From: Rapana venosa | Taxonomy: Eukaryota > Mollusca > Gastropoda > Neogastropoda > Muricidae | DNA length: 64,000 bases | Assembly: GCA_028751875.1 (NCBI GenBank) | Contig: CM054143.1 | Span: 65,092,754-65,156,753, forward strand | Direction of reading: 5' to 3' | In this document: in pieces, positions 26,042 through 39,600 of the stretch | Layout of the letters: each line of letters opens with the position of its first letter | How positions within the stretch are numbered: the first letter of the stretch is position 1 | Notes under the pieces: generated by a model | What the model was told of the DNA's origin: nothing | The model's database searches: none | What the model saw: the letters and a program-made list of their open reading frames with translations, nothing else | Made by a program: the position numbers and the translations under genes

Positions 26042-26859
26042 GTATGGGGTGGGGGGAGGAATCGTGTGTGATGATTTCTTTGAGTCGTAATCTTCTGTTA
26101 CAGTACCATATGTTTTGTCAGCACTATTAGTAATGTTTTTCCCAGTGTATTAGCAGCTTGTTAAATTACAGACATGCATATTTTAAAACTAAAAGATTAC
26201 TTGCCAGTGATGAGCCTCAGTTGTATGATAGGAATTGCCGTCATAATGTGTCACCTGACACTTGTTGAAGAGTGAAGATCCCTAACCTGAGGCAGGTTAT
26301 TGGAAATATACATAGATTTTTTTTTCAGTCAGTTACAATATTTTTATTATAACAGGACCATCAGTGCTTGTATGGTAGATTGTTTCCAAGTATAATAAGT
26401 AATCTGTCACAGTGTTTTTGTTGGGTGGCAAACTTTGTATATGATGAAAATTTGTCATTTTATAATAATTTACTGAGGCCGATAATGTACACCTGTAGAA
26501 AAGGAAAAGAAAAACTAACCAAGAAACCCAAACCAAATATAATAATAAAATTTGAAAGTTTGGGGCCGCCCCTTTAGAGAGAAAGAGTTATTCTTGCCAT
26601 GAAGGCCTTTTGTTGATTGCCTCATAAAAGTGTCTCACTGAATTCTGAACAATCCCTAATTAACCAATTATAACTCATGAGTAACAATTACCTTTTGTTA
26701 GACACTTTTTTCCCCCCCCATAACTTCAAATTAAAAAACAATTTCCCAAATAAACTACACAATACAAATTAACCTTGAAATTATTAGTCCCCTTGTGTTT
26801 TGTTCCAAATTTTTCAATAGATTTGGGTTTGTAATATTTTTAAAATCTAATTATGTCCT

Positions 26860-27085
26860 GTGCGAAAAAAAAAGGTTTTGAAATTTGGGGGGGGCCATCA
26901 GGGGGTTAAAGGTCATCAACTTTCCCCAAAAAGGATTTTTTCCCCCGTTCCCGGGAAGTTGGGTCTGTGCAAACTTTGAAACTTAAATTTTGTTTTACAA
27001 AAGGGGGAAAAGGAAGAAGGGCCAAAAAGATCGTCCGTAAAGAAAATATTAGAGAAAACTGTGAAGCTTTGGTCGTAATCTTTTT
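26860..27085 (+). pseudogene. Garbled copy of RPL14 exon 3
   Basis: Follows exon 3 base by base with many small indels: catcagggggttaaaggtca, cccgttcccgggaagttggg, gaagaagggccaaaaagatc, gtccgtaaagaaaat, then ggtcgtaatctt, which matches gagtcgtaatcttc downstream of the true exon. No open frame. Either a sequencing-error duplicate or a decayed tandem copy; the indel pattern favours error. Confidence 0.7.
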
Positions 27086-30000
27086 TTAAGTAAATATGGG
27101 CCACTTTAGAAGGTTTTCCCATATTAACACATTAGTTAAATTTTTTGAGGGATTTTTTAATTAGTTAAATTCCGGCTGAACTTGGGGGCTTGGCATTTTC
27201 CCCAAAGTGAAGAGTGGAGACCCAACCAACCTTATTGATAATTTTACTTCTAGTTTGTTTTTGGTTTTAATTTTTAAAAGGGCCTTTGTAGCTGCGTGCT
27301 TTTCAATAAAGAACGCCAGGGTTTTTTTGTGGAGTGGACTTTAAATATGAAATTTGCAATTTGAAGAATTTGTTATGAAGCCTTTAAGGTGCTTTCCAAA
27401 TAGGGGGGTTGTTTTTTTTTGGTGCGGGGGGTTAATGAGAGGGGTTTGTTGTTGAATTTTTTTTTGGGTTTGTTTTTTGTGTCTTTTTGGATGATCGGTC
27501 ATTTTGGAGGAAATTTGTCTCCCATGTTCTCAAAAAAGGTAAAGTCTGCGAAAAAGTCCCATAAAAATTGCACTTTTCTTTTTTTTCCCTTTGTTGGGGG
27601 GAGGGGTGGTGGGGCAACGGGTTTCTGGTTGTAAAAGCATGGGGAAAAATCTCACAATCTTAGAAGAGAAGATATATGAACTCCCAAAAGAAAAATAGAT
27701 AGAAAAACAAAACGTTTGGGGGCTTTTAAGAAAAAGGTTACTGCATGAGACCGGGGATAAAGAATTGCTTCCCTAAAAGGTTCTGAAGCATTCCTTTTAA
27801 AAGGCAAGTTTCTGATAGTCATGAAAGGGGAAAAAAATTTTGGCATATTACCTTTCACAGTTTCTAACAAATAAAAATTAATAAATTACAAAGATTCGTT
27901 TTTTATAACAAAATTTCCAAGAGGCTGAAATTTTTTAACACTAAAATGATGAATTGAAAAATAACTTTTGAAATTAGGGTTTGCTACTAGGAAAATGCTA
28001 AATATTTTCCTTGTGAAAAATGTGAATTTACCAAGTTCTGAATGTGAATATCTTGTCATTTGTATACCATTTTGGTTTTAAAAACACTGAAGCCAATTCA
28101 AAATTCTGTTGTAAAAGAAAATTATAAAAAATTAAAAAATAGGAAAGGTTGGAAGGTGTTTTAATGTTTGGGAAAATGATGGCCCTAAGGGAGAGTTTTC
28201 CTTTGACATAATTTAGTTGTACAATTGGTGATTTTTAATTTATTCGCTAAATTGCAGGGCTAAGTGGGAGTGGTCACATTTGAGGTTCGCTTTTAGATTG
28301 CAATGTTTTGTTTGCAGTAGTGCTTTTATAAGAGCCCGGATTTTGTTGTGATGTTTAAGACTCAAATTGAAATATTGCAATTGAAGAGTTTTTTGATGAA
28401 ATTTTTTATGTTTTCCACTATCAAAACTGTGTTTTTTTGGGGGGGGTTAATGGGGAAGGGGTTTGGTTGGTTTGTTGATTTTTTTTCCCTTTCTTTTTGC
28501 GCATCGTTTTAGGTTTGAAATTTATTTTTCCTTGAATGGGGAAGTTGTTAAATTTGCACTTTTATTTTTTTTTGATGGGGGGGGGGGGGTGTTTTTTCCT
28601 TAAAAACTGTTCAAGTATGGATTGGATTCTCATCTTAAGGCAATGGCAGCAATAAATTTAAGTAAACAATTTTAAAACTTTAAATAGTTGGCTGCAATGC
28701 ACGAAAGACAAAGTTTCATTGGTTTAAGAATTCCTTTGGCATTCTAATTATAAAATGGAAATGCAGGTACTATACTTTGTTTCTATATGTAATGGAAAAT
28801 CCAATTTTTCCAAAAGCGAAAAGTGAACCTTTGTTTCCACAAGTTTAGCCTAAAAAAAATGTGATGTGGCCTTTTTGATATTCTTTTAAAAATTATTTAA
28901 CTTTTAAGGAGTTAAAAGGGAAGAAAAAAGTGAAGGGTTTGCCAAGATGAGCTTGGATGATAGGAATTGCGTCAAGTGCTTACACTTGATGACAAATCCT
29001 AATTTCTGAGGCAAGTTCTTTAGCTAGCTTTTGGGTTTTTTTTAAAATTTCTTTATGATCCCTTTTATGAAGAAACGGAGGTTTATTTCGGTTGGATCCA
29101 AAGAAGTTTTTTTTTGGACCTTTGTGTTTTATGAGGTGAAGTTGTTTGTCTTTGGTTGTAGTTTTGGGCTTGCTTTTTAATTTTTAATATTATTTGGTGT
29201 TGAAGGGTCCCATTTTGTTGTGGTTTAAAAATTTTTAAAAAGGGAAAGATTTTGTTTGGGGGGGGTTGGTTTTTCTGGGTCCAGCCTATTTCATTTCAAT
29301 GAAGTGTAAGAAAAAATTTACTTTGAAACATTTAAATTAATTGAAATTCAAACATGTTTTGTTCGCATTTCTTGGGGGCATAATTGTACAAAAGTACTGA
29401 ATATAGTTGTTTTTTATATTTTTCGGCAAAATTTTGGGATATTAACTTGTGTACCCCTATTTTGAGGCTCTTTCTGTGGTCATGGTTTAAGAAAATTTTA
29501 AGAATTTTGTTACTTTTTTGGTTTAACTAGGTTTTTTTCGATTGCAATGGGGTTATATGGAATTCCGTCATAATGTTGATAAACTTTTACAAGTGACAAA
29601 CAAACTAAATGACTCTCCAGAGATTTTTCTTTAATTCCTTTAATTGTTTATTTGAAAGGAAACTTTTTAAAACTAAATCGGTTTAAAGTTTCCTTTGTGA
29701 TTTGTGTTTTTAAAAATGGGAGAAAGGTATTTAATCAACATGCATGTTTTTTTCCCTGTAAACCCTTTTTTTTCTCAAAGTAAAACTTAGGTTGGTTGTG
29801 TTGGGTTCTTTTCATGAGTAAGAATCTCCTTTAATTTTTTTGTAGTTTAAGGAGTCATTAACTTATTACAGGCTTAATATGAATGCCAAGTTTGGGGGGT
29901 AGTAATTTATTTGAAAAATGCTTGATTTTGTGGATTCCTTCAAATTGTTTTTTGGAATTTACAATATTAAATGGATGGTGACAGTTATGGTTTATAAAAC

Positions 30001-30255
30001 TATGGTTGTGCAAAGTAAGTTTATAGTTTGCGGGTTTTTTCAGGACCGGGGTATTTTCAAAAAATTGAGCTAGTGTAAATCCCCCCCCTTTCCCAAACAA
30101 AAATACAGGTCTTTTAATTATTTTGCTACTTTGTGAAAAAGGAATAATTAAAATGAGAAGAATTTCCGGTTTGCCCTTTTTTTTATGCTAGTTTATCATT
30201 TGTGTTTTGGGTTCTTTTTTCACTGTTTAGACTTCATTAAATTTTGTTTTTTCAG

Positions 30256-30312
30256 AGGGTCATTTTGTCAACTACGCTTCAAGCATGACAAGCACAAAAC
30301 CCAAGGGTAAAA
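30256..30312 (+). CDS. RPL14: Possible RPL14 exon 4, corrupted
   Basis: After a ttttttcag acceptor, agggtcattttgtcaactac and gcttcaagcatgacaagcac resemble, with small deletions, the family segment DFDRFKLMKAK. A gtaaaa donor-like site follows at about 30307. The frame must be repaired in at least two places to read the segment, so this is only a candidate position. Confidence 0.3.
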
Positions 30313-32849
30313 ATGGCTCTGTCCTATTTCCTTGTTTATTTTACATGGAATAACGTGCAATTATATGGGTATATTTTGAATTTCTTTACATATTTGTGTT
30401 TTGCCAGTGCATTTTTAAAAAAATTTTTTTCCAAATGAAATGACCTTTCAATTAGAATTTTTCTGTTTAGGAATGCCAAAATGTATTGTTCTTGGGTGGC
30501 TAAGGTTTAGGAAAGTTTTGTTGTTTTTGGCCCAAGGGTCCCTCACTAATTTTTTTTTTTATAAAAATTTCCCTAAGGATAGCATAACAAATACAGAACA
30601 ACAAGCAAATACAACCCCTTAAGAATTATGGGTTTTCAGTCATGTTATTTGAAAATGAGCACTCCAAGGGTTATTGCAACCCACATACTTACTCTGTTGG
30701 AGGGGTGTCATTTTTAAAAAATTTTTTTCCAGGAAGCTGTAATGTGGAATTTGGTGTCGAAGGCCAAGGAACCACTGTGAAACCTAGAAGGGTTAGGAAA
30801 AGTTTAGGACTTCTGCAAGAAAGGCAATAGACTTTTCTTTTTGTTATGACGGATGTCATTGGGGGATCGGCATAATTTTACCAGAAACTAATTGAAAACC
30901 ATTTTACAAGAGAATTATGTGATTCTGGTAAAAGTTGTTCAAAAGATGTGTGACCATTGGTTTAATTACTTCAGTTTACAATAACCTTACTGAGATGGGT
31001 GTCGTATAAGCCGTTTTTGTTTTCAGAAAAACGCTGTAAAGTAATGGCAATTAAGGTCAAAGATTTTAACCCCGGAAACCAACTCAGGGGTCAGGTCCCA
31101 GTGCATTCCCGCTCAAATAATCTTTGCCGCGCCTGGCGGCATTGTTGTTGATCCTTTGATGCAATTCCCTTTGTACGGTGATGCATTTCGTCATTTTTTC
31201 CCCAAAGCCCCCGTTACCCTGGTTAATAACGACTTTCAAAACGCCGGGAAAAACCCCGTGACTACAAAACCTCCCTTTACAACCCATTCACGGCAAATTT
31301 CTTTTAAGAACCTCCTTTCCCATAACAGCAACCTTCCCCAAAACCCAAATGGTTTGGCACCATTTGAAACCACAAATTATCGTTAATGGCGCTGATTCTT
31401 CAGAATGTTGGATTGCCTTTTTAAGGATGCCCCATGGAATCAGGATTAATCATGTTTGATGTGACCCGTGCTCGGGTGAGTTTAAAAGGGCCTTTGCAAA
31501 ACACGAAGTTTTGAAGCTTCATCCCACTAAGGAAAGCTTTCTCTAGAAGTAACATTTTTAAACAAGCACCCCCCAACGGTGGCTTTTTACCTATCCCTTG
31601 TCTCATAATTGTAAAAAACGTTCATACAAAAATTATCGTTTATCCTTTCCCCCTTTATAAAAGTTCAGTGAATTTGGACATAAAAAATTCTTGGTTTGGA
31701 ACTGGGATGAATCCATAAAATTCGGGTTTATGGTTTCTGGTGTACACCTATAGGCTATGGCTTTGAAAAGCGGGTTGCATAAGCCACCATTTACAAAAAA
31801 TTTTTGGAATCAAAGAACACTGGATATATCCTGGCTTTGACCACTGTTCCAAAAGCAAAAATTGCGCTTCATGGGGCTTCATTAATCTTTTCCATGTCGA
31901 ATAAGTTGTCGCTATTGGGACCATTTTTGGTCTCTAGAGGTTTCAGTAACCTCTTGTCATTTTGAGGGATTTGTTGCATAACCGGTTGGGTCGATTGAAA
32001 CTTCGATAAAACCCCCTTGGGTACTCAGTGTTCAAAGCTATTTGCTTTTTGTGAGGATCGTAGTGAGTTTTTTTAAATTTTTGCAACAACTAAAAATGGG
32101 AAAGATGTTCTTTTCTATGTGTTATTTATTTTTTATTGTATTTTAAAGGGGCTTAAAAATTATGGTTCTTTTTTTTATCTTAAACAAACTAGACTGCCCA
32201 CCCAGAAAATTTGGGTCTAAATGTGCATTCTATATGGGCTAAATGTGCATCTATATGTAAACCTCGAAAATTTCCAGGGTTTCAAACCTGAAGTAAAAGC
32301 CGCTTTTTGACTACAATTAAAGGAAAAAACTCCTTAGGCGATCACTTCTGTTGTTGGCCACCCAACAGCAAAACATGGCAAAACGGTCGTTTTTTTACGC
32401 GTTTTTGTGTTATTATGCATGACTGCTTGGGCAGTTTTTGTTCAAATGGTGACACTTCTTGTTGAAGGTGTCAATAACCTAACACAGCTGAAAAAGTGAC
32501 AAATAAACCTTAGAAAACCTGACAGTGATGAAAACGATTGTGTGTTTCGATAGTGCATTTTAAAAACAAAAATGATTGAGATTTTGCTGTACTTGTGTTT
32601 GTGTTTTTGGGGGGGGGGGGGGGGGGGGGGTCCTCAGAATGAGTGATTAAAGTGTTTTTTTGTTGTTTTTTAATAATTATTTTCGTAGTGAAATCCTTGT
32701 AACTATTTGAGCTTGCTCATAGCAATTATGATACTATACTGTCATTGGGCATATCAGGTTATTATTTCATAATTTTTGAGTAAAGGGACATGAACTAGCA
32801 GGGTACTAAGAATTTTTTTTCCCGGCGTATGGGTGCATTTGTATGGGCA

Positions 32850-32945
32850 GTTAAGGTGGCGTGCTGTGTGGGACGCGCTCTTCCGGGAGGACCCAATTTA
32901 TTAGAGAATCTTGTGAAAGTGGTATAAAATTTTAAAAATAAAATA
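32850..32945 (+). mobile_element. Family C retroposon, corrupted copy
   Basis: aaggtggcgtgctgtgtggg, acgcgctcttccgggagg and gtggtataaaattttaaaaa match the head, palindrome and tail of the element at 3871-3981 with several indels. Confidence 0.65.
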
Positions 32946-33189
32946 AGCAGTTAAAGCTAAGAAACCCAGGCTGTAATGAGGACATCGGCCATTCGCTTAT
33001 TTACCCCCATATAAAAGAAATGTTTTAAAAAAAGATTGAACATTTTAAGTTTATGCATAAAAAGTCCCACATGGGCAAATAATACTGCAGAATGGACATC
33101 CTGTGCCCACCCCAGTGTTTAAAATCCTATCTTGTTGCGAGAACATAACACTGCCAAAAAATGTCATATAATGAAAACTTTTTTTAAAG

Positions 33190-36100
33190 ATTGCTGGGGG
33201 GGGGGGGGGGCAGAAGAGTGAACTAGGAAGGCAAAAAATAAGCAAGGGTATTATTATAGAAGATAGGGAGAAAGATGGAAAATAGAAAGTAGTATTATTA
33301 TAGAAAGATAGGGAGAAAGATGGAAAACAGAAAAGTGGATATTTCTTGCACAGAATTTCCAGATGATGGGGATGCTATTTATATTGATAGATTACCTGGC
33401 ATTCCCACAGGGGATAGTGTCCTATGTATGCTAGCTCAGTACAGACAATGCTAAACACCACCAAATTGAGCCAGCAGCAGTGCAGGGCCCCTCTCTTATG
33501 TGGCCTAACGTGGATCAGCTCCCTGTCGACGTCTGACCCTGAGGATGCCCCGTGATGAGTCTGGGTATGGCTGGAGACAGATCAACATGAGTAGTGTGGT
33601 AACGGCAGTACAGGAACCTCACAGGTTGAATTACCTGTAGCATGCAAAAATAAAAGATTTTAGTCCAAGCCTTGTCTTCGAATCTGTCTTAGTAAACATA
33701 CATACATTAAACATAAAATTGATAAAACATGGGGAAAAACCCTGCATACAATACTACAACACAAAGACATAAAACGTCAAACTACACACTCCTATCAATG
33801 TATTCTTTAGAGCAACAACCTCTCTCTCTCTCACACACACACACAATCCAATTGTTTAGCCTATACCCCCACAACAGGCTATTTCAGGACTGTCACCTTG
33901 TAGGCCTAACTTTTTTTTTTAATCAAATAAGACTGCAAACGATACGCAGATCTATACAAACAGGGTTTAAAACCCATGCTACGGTCGTTCCTCATATCAA
34001 CCATAAAGGTCAACTGAAGACAGTCACCTGTTGCGGGAAAACATTTGGAACTTTTAATTGAGGGGAAAGAATGAGCACACATGAACCATAAAATTATAAC
34101 CAACAAATAGAATGAGATAAAATCAAAAGCTGATTCCTCAAAAACCAGCCTTGCTCATGGTAGCTGTGACATGTTGACAGATATGAAGCGAAAAATGCCG
34201 ATTCTCTCAAAAGGTTTAAAATATTGTTAGGTGAAACATTACATAAAAGATCTTTAAGAGTCTGCAGTACAGCTCTCTCTCTGTCTGTCTCTCTCTCTCA
34301 AATTCAATTGCTTGATGGAAAGTATAATATAAAAAGAAAATAACTTATTATATTTATACTCAGATCAGAGGGAGCACAAACAAACAAAAAAGAGGTGGAC
34401 AAACAGACCAACTCAGAGAAATAAAGACCTGACAGACGGTAACAGATAGGGCCTAGCTGACATAATATCGAAACCCTGCTCCACACTGATAATCAATGAC
34501 CTTAGTAGTGCGCGGTGTAACTGTTGTCTTGTAATAGGAAAAGTACTGTACATGCTGTTACGGCTAGTTCCAACAGGCACGCTACTTCTTGTTCACAGCC
34601 TGCGTGTTTAATCCATTATCAGCTTGGACAGTATATACTGCATTGGAGCTGCCGGGCCACTTTTTTAACTGGGAGTTCAGACACTGTAGGCTAGGCCTAT
34701 GTCAAAACCTAAAAGAAAAGGTGGGTCTCTTGCATTGGGTAGCCTTTCAGTCACGGCAGATTCCTCTGTACGAAGGTTAAGCTGTGTAGTATTAAGGTTT
34801 GAAACTAAGAGGCCTTACTCTTTAATCTTTGCCGTGGTTCACGACCGGTAAGATTTGCTTTCCCAGGACTTTTTAGCTGATATTTTAGCCTAGCCTACTG
34901 TTAAAAATCTGTGTGTTTAAAGAAATTCCACTCTGGCATAGGCCTACAGATCAATATCTGTACTGGAGTGATTTCCCTTACCTGTAAAGGCGTGTGCTGG
35001 ATGGTTGCTCAGCACCTTTTATTTCGACAGGATTTCTTGTGTGATCTGTTGATTGCACTTTGTAGATCACGCTTCAAGAACTGCAAATTCTTTCTACAGA
35101 GTATTCCCATGTGCTCACCAAACAGTTAAGGTAAACTCGTTTGTGTTGCAAAGATATCTAAATTTGGAAAAAATCGAATTTTCACCTGTGCACATCCAGT
35201 TGTTTCTGTTTTTGTTTTGAACAGTGTTTGTCATTAGCCTAATGTGCTGGTTTTCCTGTGATTTACAGAGCAGAGCTCTACACATTGTATGTATCGACGG
35301 GGACTGGATGGTTTTGTGGTTAGAGTGTTGAGCTCGTGATCTGACAGCCCGGGTTCAAACCATCATCAGAAACGCCCTCAACTTAACACAGTACCAACTC
35401 CACTTCTTTGGGATGAGTCTAAAAACTGAAGGCCCGTGTGCAAACGCTTGCAGAGCATCTTTCGCACACGTTAAAACTTGTTTTGCCTTTGGAAGACTTG
35501 GGCATTGCCAGTAGGAACAGATGACAGAATTTGAAAAAAAACCCAAAAACATGCACAGTGTCAGTGGCATCCTACTGGTAGACATACCAGAAGTCTGATT
35601 GTAGAGCTATGTTAATGTTGGGTAAATGGTGGAATACACAAAATCTCACCATTGGTGAACCTCAGAGTTCTAGCAGAGGAACAAAACAACAACAACAACA
35701 ACAAAAAAGTCACAAAACCCCCAGCAAACAAACCAAAAAGGAACAAAACAAACAGAAAAAAACCAACAATAACAACTTAAAAAAAATATATGCATCATAA
35801 TAATATTTGTGTGACATAAGAATGTTGGTATAGTTATCACAAAATGTAAAAGCTTAATATCTTCTGTTCGTTTGAATGACATAGTAGTTTAAAAACAAAG
35901 ATATAATATTGTACCAATGTCAGTTAGATGTCTTTTGATGAAAGTATGCAGTAAAGCCAATGACTAGTAATGAATATGAATCTTAAGAATTGTAGTTTGC
36001 TCAATGCATTATTTGTTATATATATGCCAATAGATATCTTCCTAGTAGGGAGAGGCTGTTATCAGTCAGGATATTGTAAATTCACCAAAATATGATGTAT

Positions 36101-36600
36101 GCATTTACAAAAAGTGTATGTATTCTTCTTCTTCTCTCTGTCTGTCTGTTCTGTCTGTCTTTCTGTCTGTCTGCCTGTCTGTCTCTGGCTGTCTTGTGTG
36201 TGTGTGTGTGTGGTGCGCGGCAGGTGTGAGCATTTTGTGGTTTTGTGCATGTGTTGTGTATTTTTTTTGGTTTACTCTTTTGTGGTGGTTTGTGTGACTT
36301 GTGTTGGGGGTGTGTGTGCATGTGCATTGTGTATGTGTGGTGTTTCTTTAATTTAATGTCTTTTCAGATTAAGTGATTTACATTATAATTAAATTGCTGT
36401 GTGGGGGTGATGTGCATGCTTGTGTTAAAAGATGGCTACATTGTTTGGATGAAACGTTAATGCTTATGTGTTATAGATATTAACCTGCAGATCCAATGAA
36501 TTTCAAATAAGTTTGCATAATGTATATATTACAGATACTTACTATATTGACACACGTTTAGTGATATTCAAGATGGCATTTGATGCACAACAGTATTTTG
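33190..36600. other. Cleaner island within the poor region
   Basis: Normal-looking sequence. 33200-33425 is a degraded family D element (ggggatgctatttatattga). 33430-35130 has no recognised feature apart from short (CT)n and (CA)n runs. 35290-35690 is a SINE. 35690-36360 has CAA, CT and GT simple sequence. No gene supported. Confidence 0.6.
35300..35690 (+). mobile_element. SINE family A head and core with family B 3' end
   Basis: A-box-like gttttgtggttagagtgttg, B-box-like cccgggttcaaaccatc and the family A core (gatgagtctaaaaactgaag, agcatctttcgcacacgtta). It ends in the family B end aaaatctcaccattggtgaa, cctcagagttctagcagagg, aacaaaacaacaac. Confidence 0.82.
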
Positions 36601-39600
36601 CCAATCTGTTACCCCTTATCTAGCAACTTCACTTTCCCCCTGGGTACACCTGCCAGAGACTTTAAAAAGTGTTAAATAATAAACTCTGGGAACACTAAAT
36701 GTCTCCCGGGAAAACTAAGGTGTTCTTCGAATGCAGGTTTTCCAATGGGGAGGCAGTGACGGCCCAGTTGTAAACCATTTTTTCAGATGGTATATCCACC
36801 ATTTCCATCCTCCTCGTTCCCGTCCTCACAAAGTGTTAAAAGGATAAGTCGTAATGTTATCTTTTTTTTCAGTCTGCATTGACAGTTTGTTTTTGAAATG
36901 GAAGGGATTTGTCCCCCCTGAGATTTCATTAGTCCATTATTGTTTTCCATTTCGCTTTGCGTGCTCCCTCCTGCTTCCCTCTTCCTCATCTGAAACTAAG
37001 TGGGAATAACCAGAATTCCCGGATTTAACAAAAAGTTTCATCTTAGTGCCACAGTATTGTAGAAGAGACCATTGAGTTTACAATAACAATGAAAGGTTGG
37101 TTGCAATCTTTTCTTGACCCCTGTTTCCCGTTTACATTATTTCTAATTACTCTTACACGAAGTTTTTAAAAATCTTTTTACCTGGGTAACAGGGTCTCTT
37201 TGGTGATAAGCCAGGACTTCAGTGTTTTAATGATAAAAAAAATTGTCATTGAATAGGTGGACAACTTTTTTTTATGAAAGAACTTGACTGATTTTTTCAA
37301 AGCTTTGTACCCCTTTGCTGTTTTTCAATTGAAGCCCCGCAAAAATTTTTCCCTTTGGATAATTAATGGGTTTCATTTACGTTATTAAATTTATTTTCCA
37401 ACCAAAATCCTTCCCCTTTTTACCAATTTGATGAACCACTTTCGCACTGGTACTGCAACCCTCCCACTCTAACCCCATCACTATGAACTGCACTGCCGCA
37501 TGACTACATAATCTGTTTAAGGTGGCTTGCCTTGCACTTTGCGCCTATAATGTTGAACTAAACCCCTTTCCTCCCCTTACCCCTTTTTAAAGAAGTTTTT
37601 CAACTTGGTTGACTTTATGAAAGCTTATAGTAGGTTTCTTGTCAACCTTAAGTTACAGTGTGCTGTTTGGCAAACAACTCTCAAATGTTTGTTATACCCT
37701 GGTTGTGGGCTGGGAGGGGCCTAGCATTTCACCAGGTGTGTATGTTTTCACATTCTTTATGTTAAGTGTCCAGCATTTTCTCGTGAGTAGAAGATGGACT
37801 GGGTGTGATGGGGTAGTAAGTGTTCATTTTGGCTATTAGAAGTGGTGGTCAGCTTTTTCAGTACGTTGGGGTCCTCTCTATATTTATGTGCCTGAAGGTT
37901 GTAGCTACATTGTGTAGTTTGGAACAGTTCATGTAATAAGCACTTCAGAGCTTGATTCACCCAGTTGCTTTTCAACAGGTGGGGCTTTTTTTTGTTGAAT
38001 AGCATCCCCTTCCCTCTCTTTCCCCCCCCCCTTCCCCCCACCCTCCCCTTTTTCTATTGAAAAACCCGCAGATTTTTCATGTAGAGGATAATTGGTTGAT
38101 TTTAATTTGTTTGTCAGGTTGTGATGTGGGGGTTAGTTGTTCAGTCCAAATTTCCAAATGTATTCATTTGGGCAGTTGGTCTGCATGAACCAACTAACAG
38201 GGTGACAAAGGGATCTTTAAATCTTTCCTTGCGGGCTGGGCCGGGCACTTCTTCTTGGGTAGGCTGTGTGCTCCTGCGAATGCTTGAAAGGAAAAACAGG
38301 GGTTTTCTTTCCCCGCTTGAGGGTGGGGTTGTTTGGAGTAAATAAGGTCCCAAACCCTTTCGTGGCTCAATCATTCCTTTGGTGTGGAGTGCCAGTGTCC
38401 TAAATCCCTTCCGAACCTTCATGCCACTCCAACAACAATTGGGTGGTCAGAATAGAGTGTTAGTTTTTATTCTACAAACAACAGTCAGCAGGACTAAGGC
38501 GGAACGAGGCATGCGATGGTGTTCCCTGCCCAATGGGCCACTTCTTGGTGAAATGAAGCGTCAGTGGACCTTCTCCATGGAAGCGCCTGGAGCCCCTATA
38601 GTAGGATCGGCTTCTACTTCTCACCAGAAGGGGGAGGATCCCGAAGCAGGTAATGCTCCGTGCGTACACCCGAGACGTTTACATCTCATCTATTTTGACA
38701 TGGCAGGGTCCCACTTGCTTTGCTTCTACGTCGGACACCCGGAAGTCTCCTTACTTTTTGTGGGGTGCGGGCCTCCTGGAGAGGCTGCCCTTCTGATTTT
38801 TTCGCGGTTATTGAGGCCTTTTGCCTAGTTGAAAAGGGGTACGCTTTGAGGGAGGTAGCCCCAAACCCCTTTTTGATTGAAATGGCTCCTGGTTGGGGGA
38901 AAAAACAAGAATGCAATGGCAATTGCTCCCTTCTAAGCTGTTATTTCGGTAATTTATCCTCTTTGGTTTGTTTCGTTATGGAATTTTCTACCCGGGTTTT
39001 GAAACTGAAAGGGAGCTACAAAAAAATCTGTAGCAAGTCATTCTAATTCAAACCCCACCCTTTTTAAGGGTTAGATGATCGGTTAAAAAATGTGTTTTGG
39101 TTTAGGGTCTCTTAAGCTTAAAAGAAGGGGGCATGATGCCGCTACTCGGGGTGAATGGCTTGTGCTGTAACCAAACCAAAGGATATTTTGGTTAACAAGG
39201 TAGGTTCCTGGCAGAGGTGGAAAAGGTGTCTACGGCTGTGGTTTAAAAATGGGGGGTTTTGATACTTCTCTGAAGAATTAAGGGCAATGGAAGGAAGCTT
39301 CCTAGAAAGAAAGGATGTTTAAAAAAGGGCCCAGGGGTTTTTCCTAGGTTTGCAGAGGAATTTTGAAAAGAGTCACATTGAGGACGGTTAAGTTTTAGGA
39401 ATTCCCAAAATCTGTAAGGATTATGCTTGTGCTTAGACTGAGGTGGGCTTGGCGTGTTTAGGATTGATTTTGGTAAATAGAATGCAAATTTTTTTTGGTT
39501 TGATTGTCTGCTTAAGAATGTTTTGGGTTTTTTTTGGGGGCAAATGGGTTTTGGGAAATTGATTGGATTACATATGGTTTAGAATTTTTGGTTAATGAAA

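Larger units (their letters stand above)
26580..33185. other. Low-quality-like sequence, part 1
   Basis: Sequence character changes abruptly: many runs of T, A or G (up to about 18 G at 32610-32628), almost no recognisable repeat ends, and blocks that are distorted versions of each other or of clean sequence nearby (27290-27620 against 28310-28600; 26860-27085 against 25847-26090; 28930-29000 against 26210-26300). Short ORFs here show no family motif. It most resembles unpolished long-read consensus. RPL14 exons beyond exon 3 probably lie here. Confidence 0.75.

Noticed and set aside
31084..31386. Overlapping ORFs with a vector-like look (gttaccctggttaataacga)
   Set aside because: Checked by eye against common vector lacZ sequence; the match is too poor to support contamination.
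38379..38828. 149-codon ORF in the poor region
   Set aside because: No recognisable family and no credible splice sites, and the region is error-prone. Left unannotated, although it is the least distorted stretch there.
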